A stretch of 64,000 bases of DNA from JAZDGX01 sp964482205 (GTDB lineage: Bacteria; Eisenbacteria; RBG-16-71-46; CAIMUX01; WJJG01). Below are positions 28,714-36,631 of the stretch, piece by piece. The DNA lies in NCBI GenBank assembly GCA_964482205.1, contig CAYZWI010000008.1, positions 1 to 64,000 of the forward strand, read 5' to 3'. The notes under the pieces were generated by a model. The model saw only the letters and a program-made list of their open reading frames with translations. It was not told the origin of the DNA and made no database searches. How positions within the stretch are numbered: the first letter of the stretch is position 1; each line of letters begins with the position of its first letter. The translations under genes and the position numbers were made by a program.

Positions 28714-29376
28714 ATGAAGCCGATTTTTCCGAACGAAACCGAGCGCCGGGGAGCGCGGGCCCGGCTGCGGGAAGTGATTCGCCAGGTCTCGCTCGAATTC
28801 GGCTCCTTCACCCTCGCCTCCGGCGGGCACAGCCACTTCTACCTGGACCTGCGCCGCACGACCACGCATCCCGAAGGCGCCTATCTGGTCGGCACGCTCC
28901 TGCTCGACCGGCTGCAGGAGTACTGGCCCGACGCCGCAGGCGGCCCCACCCTGGGAGCCGATCCGATCACCGGCGCGCTCGCCGCGTTGAGCCACATCCA
29001 CGGCGATCCGCTGCGCACCTTCATCGTGCGCGGCGCCGGCAAGGACCACGGGCTCGGGCGGATGGTCGAAGGGAATCTCGGCGCGGACGACCGCGTCGTC
29101 CTGCTCGACGATGTGGTCACGCAGGGCGGCTCGCTCATCCGGGCCGCGCGGGTCGTGCGCGAATTGGGAGCCCACGCCGACCGGGCGGTCGCGATCCTCG
29201 ACCGCTTGCAGGGCGGCGCGGAGAACCTCGCCCGCGAAGGCATCTCGCTCGAGGCGCTCTTCACCCTGAACGACATCCTCAAGCCGGAAGAGATCGCCGG
29301 CCCGTCGGGAAAAGACGCCGCGGGCAACCTCGCCGCGCCGCCCTCCAACGGGGCGGCATCCCCGGACGAAGCGTGA
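28714..29376 (+). CDS. pyrE: Orotate phosphoribosyltransferase
   Basis: Converts orotate and PRPP to OMP in pyrimidine synthesis. 220 residues from ATG 28714, with GGGAGAG upstream; an in-frame ATG at 28642 has no clear site. Landmarks: FGSFTLASGGHSHFYLDLR, GADPITGALAALS, FIVRGAGKDHGLGRMVEG (flexible catalytic loop with Lys/His) and the PRPP-binding VVLLDDVVTQGGS. The C-terminal 25 residues are Ala/Gly/Pro-rich and extra. It overlaps the Nudix gene by 4 bp (GTGA), so the two are coupled. Confidence 0.94.
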   Translation: MKPIFPNETERRGARARLREVIRQVSLEFGSFTLASGGHSHFYLDLRRTTTHPEGAYLVGTLLLDRLQEYWPDAAGGPTLGADPITGALAALSHIHGDPLRTFIVRGAGKDHGLGRMVEGNLGADDRVVLLDDVVTQGGSLIRAARVVRELGAHADRAVAILDRLQGGAENLAREGISLEALFTLNDILKPEEIAGPSGKDAAGNLAAPPSNGAASPDEA

Positions 29377-29810
29377 GGCATCTCGCCTGCCCGGCGTGCG
29401 GAGCCGAAGTTCCGATTCCCTTTCCCCTCGTCGCCGTCGACGCGCTGGTCGAGGACGCGCAAGGCCGCGTGCTGTTGATTCGCCGTTTGTATCCTCCCCC
29501 GGGGTGGGCCTTGCCGGGCGGATTCGTGGAACCCGACGAGACGCTCGAGACGGCGGTCGCGCGGGAATTGCGCGAGGAAACGGGACTGGAGAGCATGCGC
29601 GTCGAGCAATTCCACGCCTATTCGGGGCCCGGGCGCGATCCGCGCCATCCGATGATCTCGATGATCTTCACGGTGCAGGCGCGCGGAGAGCTTCAGGCGG
29701 GAGACGACGCGGGAGAGGCGCGCTACTTCTCTCTCGATGCGCTGCCCGACGAGATCGCCTTCGATCATCGCCGCATCCTGGAAGACTACGCTCGCGCGCG
29801 GGGCAAGTGA
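29373..29810 (+). CDS. Nudix hydrolase
   Basis: 145 residues; GTG start overlapping the pyrE stop. The Nudix box is complete (G-x5-E-x7-REETG around residues 49-72: GGFVEPDETLETA then RELREETGLE). The N-terminus begins HLACPACGAEV with a CxxC, possibly half of a zinc ribbon like that of NudC/NADH pyrophosphatase relatives, though only one CxxC is present. It hydrolyses a nucleoside-diphosphate-linked substrate that cannot be named. Coupling to pyrE suggests nucleotide housekeeping. Confidence 0.9.
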   Translation: MRHLACPACGAEVPIPFPLVAVDALVEDAQGRVLLIRRLYPPPGWALPGGFVEPDETLETAVARELREETGLESMRVEQFHAYSGPGRDPRHPMISMIFTVQARGELQAGDDAGEARYFSLDALPDEIAFDHRRILEDYARARGK

Positions 29811-29885
29811 TCCTCATGGGGCGGCGCGCCCGGTGAGGCCGGCAAGCCAGGAAAGCCTCGCTCACCGCACAGCCCGCCGATCCAC

Positions 29886-30494
29886 TCAACTCTCGTCTTC
29901 CTCGGCCGCCACGCGTCCCCCGCTCGCCTCGCGCAAGTCGCGCAGCAGCGCCTCCATCTTCACCCGCGGCACTTCGCACAGCAGCTCGGGATCGGGATCG
30001 AAGCGGCGGCCCAGAACCGTTGCGCCGGCGCGCGCGCACAAGGCTTCAACGGTCCCGGCCAAGGCGAAGGGCGCGCGCACGCGGATGCGCGCGGTCGGCA
30101 CATGCTCCGCGAGCCTGGCGGCGGTGAGCGCCGCGTGCGCGGCGGTCCCGTACGCGCGCACCAGCCCTCCCGCTCCCAGCTTGATGCCTCCGAAATAGCG
30201 CACGGTGACGACCAGCGCGTTCACAACCGCCCGCCCTTGCAGGGCTTGAAGCGTGGGGCGGCCGGCCGTCCCTCCCGGCTCGCCGTCGTCGTCGCATCGT
30301 TCCGCGATCCCTCGACCGGTCGGCTCCAGCATTCGCCAGGCCCACACATGATGATTGGCCTTCGGATGTTCGGAGCGCAGGCGGGCCAGGGTGGAGGCGA
30401 TCTCCTCTTGCGCCGCGCAGGCATGCGCGGACGAAAGGAAGCGCGAGCGCTTCACCTCGTGTGCGGCCTCCCCGGATTGGACGATGATGTGCAT
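29886..30494 (-). CDS. IMPACT/YigZ family protein
   Basis: 202 residues. Hallmarks of UPF0029: N-terminal KRSRFLSSAHACAAQEEI, then HVWAWRML, the strongly conserved DDDGEPGGTAGRP, and VTVRYFGGIKLGAGGLVRAYG. A C-terminal DUF1949-like region follows. The family is linked to translation regulation in eukaryotes (IMPACT); the bacterial role is not settled. It is the downstream gene of a pair with 30543-31145 (48-nt gap). Confidence 0.92.
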   Translation of the reverse strand: MHIIVQSGEAAHEVKRSRFLSSAHACAAQEEIASTLARLRSEHPKANHHVWAWRMLEPTGRGIAERCDDDGEPGGTAGRPTLQALQGRAVVNALVVTVRYFGGIKLGAGGLVRAYGTAAHAALTAARLAEHVPTARIRVRAPFALAGTVEALCARAGATVLGRRFDPDPELLCEVPRVKMEALLRDLREASGGRVAAEEDES

Positions 30495-30542
30495 GCGCCT
30501 GGGATTCTCCGGCTGCGCGCGCGCCCCCCCGACGGACAGCGT

Positions 30543-31145
30543 CTAGCGCGGCGCCCCTCCTTCGTCTTCTTCGGCGACGCGAATGTGAAGGGGCTCGAGA
30601 TGCACGAGCTCAATGGTCGCCAGGCTCTCGCGAGCGGCGAGAACCGCGGGCCATTCGCCGACCAGCGTTCCCGATCCTTCCAGCGTGTAGTCGTGTTCGG
30701 GCGCATACGCTTCAATGCCCTTGGCCTCGCGGTCTTCCGCTTCGCGCTCCTCGCGTTGCTCGATGCGCACGCCCGCCGGAAGGCGGGCGAGGCGGTCGCG
30801 AATCTCCTGGGCGAGCGGGCGCGAGAAGGCGCGGAAGCGATAGCCCTGGCGCGCTTCCACGACCGGCTTGTCCTCTTCGATCTCGAGCTCGATCCCGCTC
30901 TCTGCGGGGACCGCAACGAGCGCCGCGCGCACTTCGGCGGCGAATCGCGGGGAGAGGATCGCACAGTTGTGCGCGCGATCGCGAAACAGCCGCCCCAGAA
31001 TCGAGGACTCGCTTCCTTCCACCCGCACATTGCATTCGTCGGAGAAGCACGCCTCCCACGCCAGGCCCTTGGCCGCGGCCACTCCGGCGAGAAATCCCCG
31101 GCACTCTTCACGAGACCCGGCGATGACGAGCAAGCGATGGCTCAT
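30543..31145 (-). CDS. Unknown conserved-looking soluble protein
   Basis: 200 residues from ATG 31145, supported by GGAGGAAAGGTC upstream. The N-terminus SHRLLVIAGSREECRGFLAG looks like a Rossmann-type beta-alpha start. The sequence is acidic/basic with no signal peptide or membrane segment and ends in 'HLEPLHIRVAEEDEGGAPR'. I do not recognise the family. It probably shares a transcript with the IMPACT-family gene downstream. Confidence 0.65.
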   Translation of the reverse strand: MSHRLLVIAGSREECRGFLAGVAAAKGLAWEACFSDECNVRVEGSESSILGRLFRDRAHNCAILSPRFAAEVRAALVAVPAESGIELEIEEDKPVVEARQGYRFRAFSRPLAQEIRDRLARLPAGVRIEQREEREAEDREAKGIEAYAPEHDYTLEGSGTLVGEWPAVLAARESLATIELVHLEPLHIRVAEEDEGGAPR

Positions 31146-31233
31146 GACCTTTCCTCCGTAGCTTCCGTCCTTCCCCGCCGGCGGGCCGCGCAAGCCACCG
31201 AGCGCAACAAACGGCCGCGCGGCCGGGAAGGCG

Positions 31234-32808
31234 TCACGAGAAGAAGACGAGCGTCAACAGCCCGAAGGCCGGAATCAGCACGGGCAGCGTATAGCGCAGG
31301 ATGTAGCCGAAAAAGCTCGGCATGTCGACGCCCGCCTCCTGGGCGATCGAGCGAACCATGAAATTGGGCGCGTTCCCGATGTAGGTGTTCGCTCCCATGA
31401 AGACCGCGCCGGCCGATACCGCCTGCAGATAGACGGCATGATCGCGAATCAGGGCGGCGACCGCCTGCGCCTCGGGCAGCGATTCGTACAAGCGGCCGAG
31501 CACCGAGTTGAAGAAGGTGAGATAGGTGGGGGCATTGTCGAGAAAGCCCGAAAGGCCTCCTACCGCCCAGAAGTAATGGACCGGTTCGCGCACCGACGCG
31601 AGCAGGCCCGCCAAAGCGCCGTGCGATCCGGCCCGCAGAATCGCCAGCGCCGGAATGATCGTGATGAAGATTCCGGCGAAGAGATAGGCGACCTCCTTGA
31701 TCGGAAACCAGCTGAACTCGTTGTCGCGGCGGGTCTGGCGGCGCGTCGTCCAAAGCGAGAGCAGCCCCATCGCAATCAGGATGGCATCGCGAAGCAGGTC
31801 CTGCGCGCCGATCGCGATGCCGGCGATCTTCACTTCGGGGAGATGCAGCGCCCCGCTCATCAGCACGGCGCCGACGATGCCCGCGAGAAAGAGCAGATTG
31901 TGGGCCCCTTCCACCCGGAAGGGCTGTCGCGCGGCGGGCGATGCAGACGCCCCCGCCGGCTCGCGCTTTTCCCCGGGTCCCGCCCGCCGGAGGCTGAGGC
32001 CCTCACGCCGCACGACGAGCGAATCCCACACGAAGAAGACGGCCAGCAGCAGGCCGGAGAGAAAGGCCGTGCACGGGAGCAAGTGGGTCGTCGTCCAGAA
32101 GAAGGGCACGCCGTGCAGGAAACCCAGGAACAGGGGCGGATCGCCGAGCGGAGTGAGAGAGCCTCCGATGTTTCCGACGAGGAAGATGAAGAAGACGACG
32201 AGGTGCGCGCGCCTGCGGCGGCGGGCGTTGGCGCGCAGCAGCGGGCGGATGAGGACCATCGCGGCGCCCGTCGTCCCGATCCACGATGCGAGCAGGGTTC
32301 CGATGCCGAGGGTCATCGTGTTGCCGGCGGGAGTTCCGGGCAAGGTTCCGCGCAGCAGAATGCCTCCGGAGACGGTGAAGAGCGCCCACAGCAGCAGCAC
32401 GAACGGCAGGTAGTCGACGAGCAGAATGTGAAGGATCTCATGAATCGCCTCTCCCCGCATGGCCGCAACGAAGGGGACGGCGAAGCACAACGCCCAGAAC
32501 AGCGACGCCTTCGGAAAGTGACGATGCCAGAAATGCGGAGCGAGCAAGGGGCCGAGCGCGATCGAAAGCAGGATGCCGAGAAACGGAATCACGCTCCAGA
32601 GGGGTAGTCGCGCGCCGAGCTGTTCCTCGTCTCCGCCGCGGGCCTCCGGGGAAACGGGGATGTCCTGCGCGAACGCGTTCCACGCGTAGGCCGAGAAGAG
32701 GACCGCCATCACGATCAAGGAGAAGAGCAGGCGGATCGTTCTTGACGCCCGGACGCACGCGAGCCGATCGGCGCTCGCGGTGGAATGCATGCGCTTCGCC
32801 GGAATCAT
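31234..32808 (-). CDS. NhaD/citrate-transporter-type Na+/H+ antiporter-like protein
   Basis: About 524 residues from ATG 32808 (GGGGGCG upstream; an upstream frame starts only with TTG). At least eleven hydrophobic segments are visible. Motifs of the ion transporter superfamily: GIGTLLASWIGTTGAAMVLIRPLL and NIGGSLTPLGDPPLFLGFLHG (the paired re-entrant loops), GGLSGFLDNAPTYLTF and GANTYIGNAPNFMVRSIA. These match the 'sodium:proton antiporter' branch of NhaD/ArsB-like carriers. The N-terminus has an extra signal-anchor segment (LLFSLIVMAVLFSAYAW). Ion specificity is inferred. Confidence 0.88.
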   Translation of the reverse strand: MIPAKRMHSTASADRLACVRASRTIRLLFSLIVMAVLFSAYAWNAFAQDIPVSPEARGGDEEQLGARLPLWSVIPFLGILLSIALGPLLAPHFWHRHFPKASLFWALCFAVPFVAAMRGEAIHEILHILLVDYLPFVLLLWALFTVSGGILLRGTLPGTPAGNTMTLGIGTLLASWIGTTGAAMVLIRPLLRANARRRRRAHLVVFFIFLVGNIGGSLTPLGDPPLFLGFLHGVPFFWTTTHLLPCTAFLSGLLLAVFFVWDSLVVRREGLSLRRAGPGEKREPAGASASPAARQPFRVEGAHNLLFLAGIVGAVLMSGALHLPEVKIAGIAIGAQDLLRDAILIAMGLLSLWTTRRQTRRDNEFSWFPIKEVAYLFAGIFITIIPALAILRAGSHGALAGLLASVREPVHYFWAVGGLSGFLDNAPTYLTFFNSVLGRLYESLPEAQAVAALIRDHAVYLQAVSAGAVFMGANTYIGNAPNFMVRSIAQEAGVDMPSFFGYILRYTLPVLIPAFGLLTLVFFS

Positions 32809-33024
32809 CGCGCCCCCAAAGCCGCGCCGCCCGCGTTCGAGCGGCGCGATCGTCACTTCATTCCTCCTCGTCGCATTCCCGCCCGTGGGTGGGCGCAAGA
32901 GGCAAGAGAACCTTCCCCGCCGGACGATTTCAAGCGGGAAAGCGCGAGACGGTCGAGCCGTTTCCGCGAGTCGTCGCCGGTTCGAGGTTCTAAGCAGCGA
33001 GGTGAAGCGGAACCTGGCGGTGAC

Positions 33025-33038
33025 ATGACCATGGTCAT
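33025..33038. promoter_or_regulatory. 14-bp perfect palindrome
   Basis: ATGACCATGGTCAT is self-complementary. It lies between the dnaE2 stop (33065) and the antiporter start (32808), in the 256-bp gap that must hold the antiporter promoter. It is a candidate operator; no regulator gene is adjacent. Confidence 0.4.
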
Positions 33039-33064
33039 CGAGAGTTCGATGACGCGGGCGGATT

Positions 33065-36000
33065 TCAGTGGGAGCCGAAGACCCGGAATTCCCTGATGCT
33101 CAAGGACGGCGAGCCGTACTTCGATTCCACGATTCCCCGGACTTCCACGAAATCGTCCACGCGCGGAGACGAGAACGCGCGGCCCGCGCCTTCGCGCTCG
33201 CGAAGGATCGCTTCCACCATCCCGGTGTGATCTTCCAGCGTGAGGAAGACGAGCGCGCGCCCGCGCGCATCCCGCACGGCGCGCTTCGCGGAGACGATCG
33301 CGCGCACCCGGATCTCGCGCGTGGGCGCCCCATCGAGCGCGGCCGCGATCGCCATCCCGATCACGATCACCCGGGGATTTCGCGGGCTTGGGAAAAGCGC
33401 CGTGGGAGGAAGGGCGAGACTCATCCCGAGCAGCCGCCGCTCGAGCCCGGCGCGATGGCGCAAGCTGACCGCCCGGCGGCGTCCGCTCGCGACCTCGTCG
33501 CCGCGCCGTTCCACGGCAGGCGCGCCCCGTTCGAGAGGCAAGGCCTGCTGCTCCGCCTTCGCCTGCTCCGCCCTCCCCTGTTCCGCCCTCTTTTGCCGCG
33601 CGCTCGCCCGGCCGCCGCGCGCGCCTCGTGGGCATCGCGCCCGGCGGAGCCAGCGGCGCAGTTGGCGGATGATGTCCGCGCGATCGAGACCGAACGCATC
33701 ATCGAACGCCCCCGCGAGGACGAGGGCTTCCAGCTCGGGCGCGCTCGCGCCGACGCGCGCGGCGAAATCCGCGAGATCGTGGAACGGACCTCGTCTTCGT
33801 TCGCGCACGATGGCATCGATCGTCGTTTCGTGAAGGCCGCGGACCGCGGAGAGTCCGCAGATCAGCCTTCCCGGCCCGCCCTCTCGCTTCGCCGGCTCTT
33901 GCTCCGGCTCCCAGCGCCAGCCTCGCTCTCCTCGCGCCACGCACGGCGGCGCGAGCCTAAGGCCCGCGCGGCGCGCCTCCTCGGCGTACACGCGTTCCGG
34001 ATACATGCCGCGCTGGTGGTTCAAGACGGCCGCGAAGAAGGGACCGGGGTGATGCGCTTTCAAGTAGGCCGACTGACAGGCGAGCACTCCATACCCGGCC
34101 GAATGCGCCTTGCAGAAGGAGTAGCCCGCGAACCGCACGAGCGCCTGCCACACTTCGCTCCCCGTCCGCGCATCGATGCCGTGCGCCTGCGCCCGGGAAA
34201 GGAACCCCGATTCGAGGCGATGCATCGTCTCCGCCGCACCCTCCCCGCCCGCTTTCGCGCGACGGGCCGCCTCGATCACCGCCCTTCGCAGCATGTCCCC
34301 CTCCGCGAGGCTGCCACCCGACACGGCCGCCGCCATACGGATCACATCTTCGTCGTAAAGCGGAAGCCCGAAGGTGTCTGCGAGCACGGGTTCGAGCGCC
34401 GGATGAAGGCGCGGGCGCTCCTCCCGTCCGCGCGAGCGGCGGATGAACGCCTGCTTCATTCCGCTTCCCGACGGCCCGGGGCGAATGAGCGCGATCGCGG
34501 CCGTCACCATGTCCAGATCGCGCGCCTTCAGCTGCCGGACGAGTGATCGCATCGCGGGCGACTCGAGCTGCATGCATCCAAGCGTCTCCCCCCCCGCCAG
34601 CACGCCGGCCGTCGCCTCGTCGCGCTCGGGAAGCCGCTCGAGGTCCAGCGCGATTCCCTGCTCCGCGATCCGCCGGACCGCTTCGTCGATCGTTCCGAGC
34701 GACCGGTTGCCGAGAAGATCGATCTTCACGAGCCCGATTCGCTCGGCCGCTTTCATCTCGAGTTGCGTGACGGCCAGCCCCCCGGGAGAGGGTTGCAGCG
34801 CGACGATCTCTTCGATGCGGCGATCGGCCAGCACGACTCCCGCCGGATGCGTTCCCACCATGCGGGGTAGCCCGAGGATCGCGAGCGCCCCGCACGCCGC
34901 TCGCCGCAGCGGCCCGTCGGCTTGTCGTGCGAGCGCGCGCAAGGCGAGCTCATCTTCGCGATCGATCGCGCGACCGTCGAGCGCCGGAGCGGGCGCGGGC
35001 CCTTCCTCTCCGGCGCCGTCGTCGCCGCCGCCGTAGCCGCCGTCGTAGCCGCCGTCGTAGCCGCCGTCGTAGCCGCCGTCGTAGCTCCCCACATCATCCC
35101 GTCCCCGGCCGTGCGTTCCCGGCGCTCGCGGCTCGCTCGGCGTCTCTCTGCCGGCCGGCTCCACCGCGGGCACGCGCTGGCCGAAGAAGGCGTGCGGAAG
35201 CCTGCGCGCCCCTCTCGCGATGTCCGCCCCGGCGAGCCCGAGCGCGCGGGAGGCCTCGCGAAAGGCGCCGCGCGCGCGAAAGAACGGGTGCGTGCCCATC
35301 ATTGCCGCGCGGCCCTCGCCGAAGCGCGTGAGGGCATACCGCAGCACTTCGTCGCGCCGGTCCCAGGCGATGTCGATGTCGAGATCGGGCAAGTCGCGCC
35401 GCAGCGGGTGGAAGAAGCGCTCGAAGCAGAGATTCGCGCGCAGCGGATCGACATTCGTGACTCCGAGAAGGTACGCGACCAGCGAAGCGGCCCCGCTACC
35501 GCGGCCGATGAGACGAATGCCTTGCGCGCGCGCCCACGCGACGATGTCGGCAACGACGAGAAAGTAGTCGGCGAAACCCAGCGTCTCGATCGCGGCCATC
35601 TCGCTCTCGAGCCGCCGCCGCGCGGGAATCGAGCGAGCGAGCGAGCGGGCCGCGAGCCCTTCGTCGCACAAGCGCCGAAGCGTGCGCGGCGCTTCGCGGC
35701 CCGCCACGCGCGGGAGGAGGAAGCGTCCCTGGGCAAGGTCCTCGAGCGCGAGCGAGCAACGCTCGGCGATCGAGCCCGCCTGCGCCCTCGCCTGGGGAAG
35801 GTCCGCAAACATCCGCGCGCTCCCGCCTCTTTCCGGCATCCCGCGGTCAAGATCTCGCGCATGCGGCCCGTTCGCCCTCGTTCGCACCAGCTCCGGGCCG
35901 AGGACTTCCTGGCGACGGATGGCGCGAAGCAGCAGGCGGGTCTTTTCATCGGCGCGCGACAGGGTTGAGACATCTCTTGCAGCGACGAGCACAATTCCTT

Positions 36001-36598
36001 GAAGGCGAGCTTCTTCGAGCAGGCGCTCTTCTTCTTTGAACGGGGCGGGCCGCGTCAGGAGAGCGCCCAGCGACCCCGCTGGAAGGCGGTCGCGCAGAAA
36101 CGGCCAGACGCGCGGTTCGGGCGAGAGGACGAACCACCCGCCGGGCCCGCAATCCAGGAACTCGGCCGCCGCGCGCGGGCCGCTCAAGTGGAATCTCGAG
36201 ATCAGCCGGCAGAGATTGCGGTAGCCGGAGACATCCCGACAGAGGACGACCATGCGCGCCGCGCGATCGCCCACGTCCGTCGTGGCCACGCAATCGCCTG
36301 CGTCCGCCGGGGCCACGCGATCGCCTGCGTCCTTCGTGAACGCGGAGAGAGGCAGGACGAGATCGCACCCGAGAATGGGATGCACGCGGTGACGGGCGGC
36401 GGCTTCCAGAAAGGTGATCGACGCGCAGAGGTTCTCCCGGTCAGCCAGGACGAGCGCTCGGTGACCGCCGGTCGCCGCGGCGCGGGCGAGGCCTTCGGGC
36501 ATCACCGCGCCGCGCAGGAACGAATAGGCGCTCATGCCGAGAAGAAGCGGCTCGGCTGCGCGCTCCCCCGCCCTCGTGGGTCTCGCCTTCGCGCTCAT
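33065..36598 (-). CDS. dnaE2: Error-prone DNA polymerase III alpha subunit DnaE2
   Basis: 1177 residues, a C-family polymerase of the DnaE2/ImuC type used in SOS translesion synthesis. The polymerase aspartates are in LPDLDIDIAWDRR (about 402-407), with GRGSGAASLVAYLLG before it and GLVKIDLLGNRSLGTID, DVIRMAA and FCKAHSAGYGVLACQSAYLK after it. A C-terminal OB domain (REIRVRAIVSAKR ... LVFLTLEDHTGMVEA) follows. The N-terminal PHP domain lacks its usual HxH motif (the position reads LLLGMSAYS), so it is unlikely to bind metal. A Gly/Tyr/Asp repeat insertion sits near residue 505-525, and another Arg/Ala/Glu/Gln-rich insertion near 1000. It is the last gene of the LexA cassette, 33 nt after the Y-family gene. 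Confidence 0.93.
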   Translation of the reverse strand: MSAKARPTRAGERAAEPLLLGMSAYSFLRGAVMPEGLARAAATGGHRALVLADRENLCASITFLEAAARHRVHPILGCDLVLPLSAFTKDAGDRVAPADAGDCVATTDVGDRAARMVVLCRDVSGYRNLCRLISRFHLSGPRAAAEFLDCGPGGWFVLSPEPRVWPFLRDRLPAGSLGALLTRPAPFKEEERLLEEARLQGIVLVAARDVSTLSRADEKTRLLLRAIRRQEVLGPELVRTRANGPHARDLDRGMPERGGSARMFADLPQARAQAGSIAERCSLALEDLAQGRFLLPRVAGREAPRTLRRLCDEGLAARSLARSIPARRRLESEMAAIETLGFADYFLVVADIVAWARAQGIRLIGRGSGAASLVAYLLGVTNVDPLRANLCFERFFHPLRRDLPDLDIDIAWDRRDEVLRYALTRFGEGRAAMMGTHPFFRARGAFREASRALGLAGADIARGARRLPHAFFGQRVPAVEPAGRETPSEPRAPGTHGRGRDDVGSYDGGYDGGYDGGYDGGYGGGDDGAGEEGPAPAPALDGRAIDREDELALRALARQADGPLRRAACGALAILGLPRMVGTHPAGVVLADRRIEEIVALQPSPGGLAVTQLEMKAAERIGLVKIDLLGNRSLGTIDEAVRRIAEQGIALDLERLPERDEATAGVLAGGETLGCMQLESPAMRSLVRQLKARDLDMVTAAIALIRPGPSGSGMKQAFIRRSRGREERPRLHPALEPVLADTFGLPLYDEDVIRMAAAVSGGSLAEGDMLRRAVIEAARRAKAGGEGAAETMHRLESGFLSRAQAHGIDARTGSEVWQALVRFAGYSFCKAHSAGYGVLACQSAYLKAHHPGPFFAAVLNHQRGMYPERVYAEEARRAGLRLAPPCVARGERGWRWEPEQEPAKREGGPGRLICGLSAVRGLHETTIDAIVRERRRGPFHDLADFAARVGASAPELEALVLAGAFDDAFGLDRADIIRQLRRWLRRARCPRGARGGRASARQKRAEQGRAEQAKAEQQALPLERGAPAVERRGDEVASGRRRAVSLRHRAGLERRLLGMSLALPPTALFPSPRNPRVIVIGMAIAAALDGAPTREIRVRAIVSAKRAVRDARGRALVFLTLEDHTGMVEAILREREGAGRAFSSPRVDDFVEVRGIVESKYGSPSLSIREFRVFGSH
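35036..35083 (-). repeat. 12-bp minisatellite inside dnaE2
   Basis: Four perfect copies of the 12-bp unit gccgccgtcgta (plus strand), with degenerate half-units on both sides. On the coding strand it specifies repeated YDGG units. The unit is a multiple of three, so copy-number change keeps the frame. Confidence 0.9.
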
Positions 36599-36631
36599 GG
36601 CCGTGCCGGCATCCGATCCGTGATCGTCCCC

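Noticed and set aside
28263..28811. Minus-strand frame with repeated Met-Ala units
   Set aside because: It only reads the ATYGCC repeats and the pyrE region in antisense.
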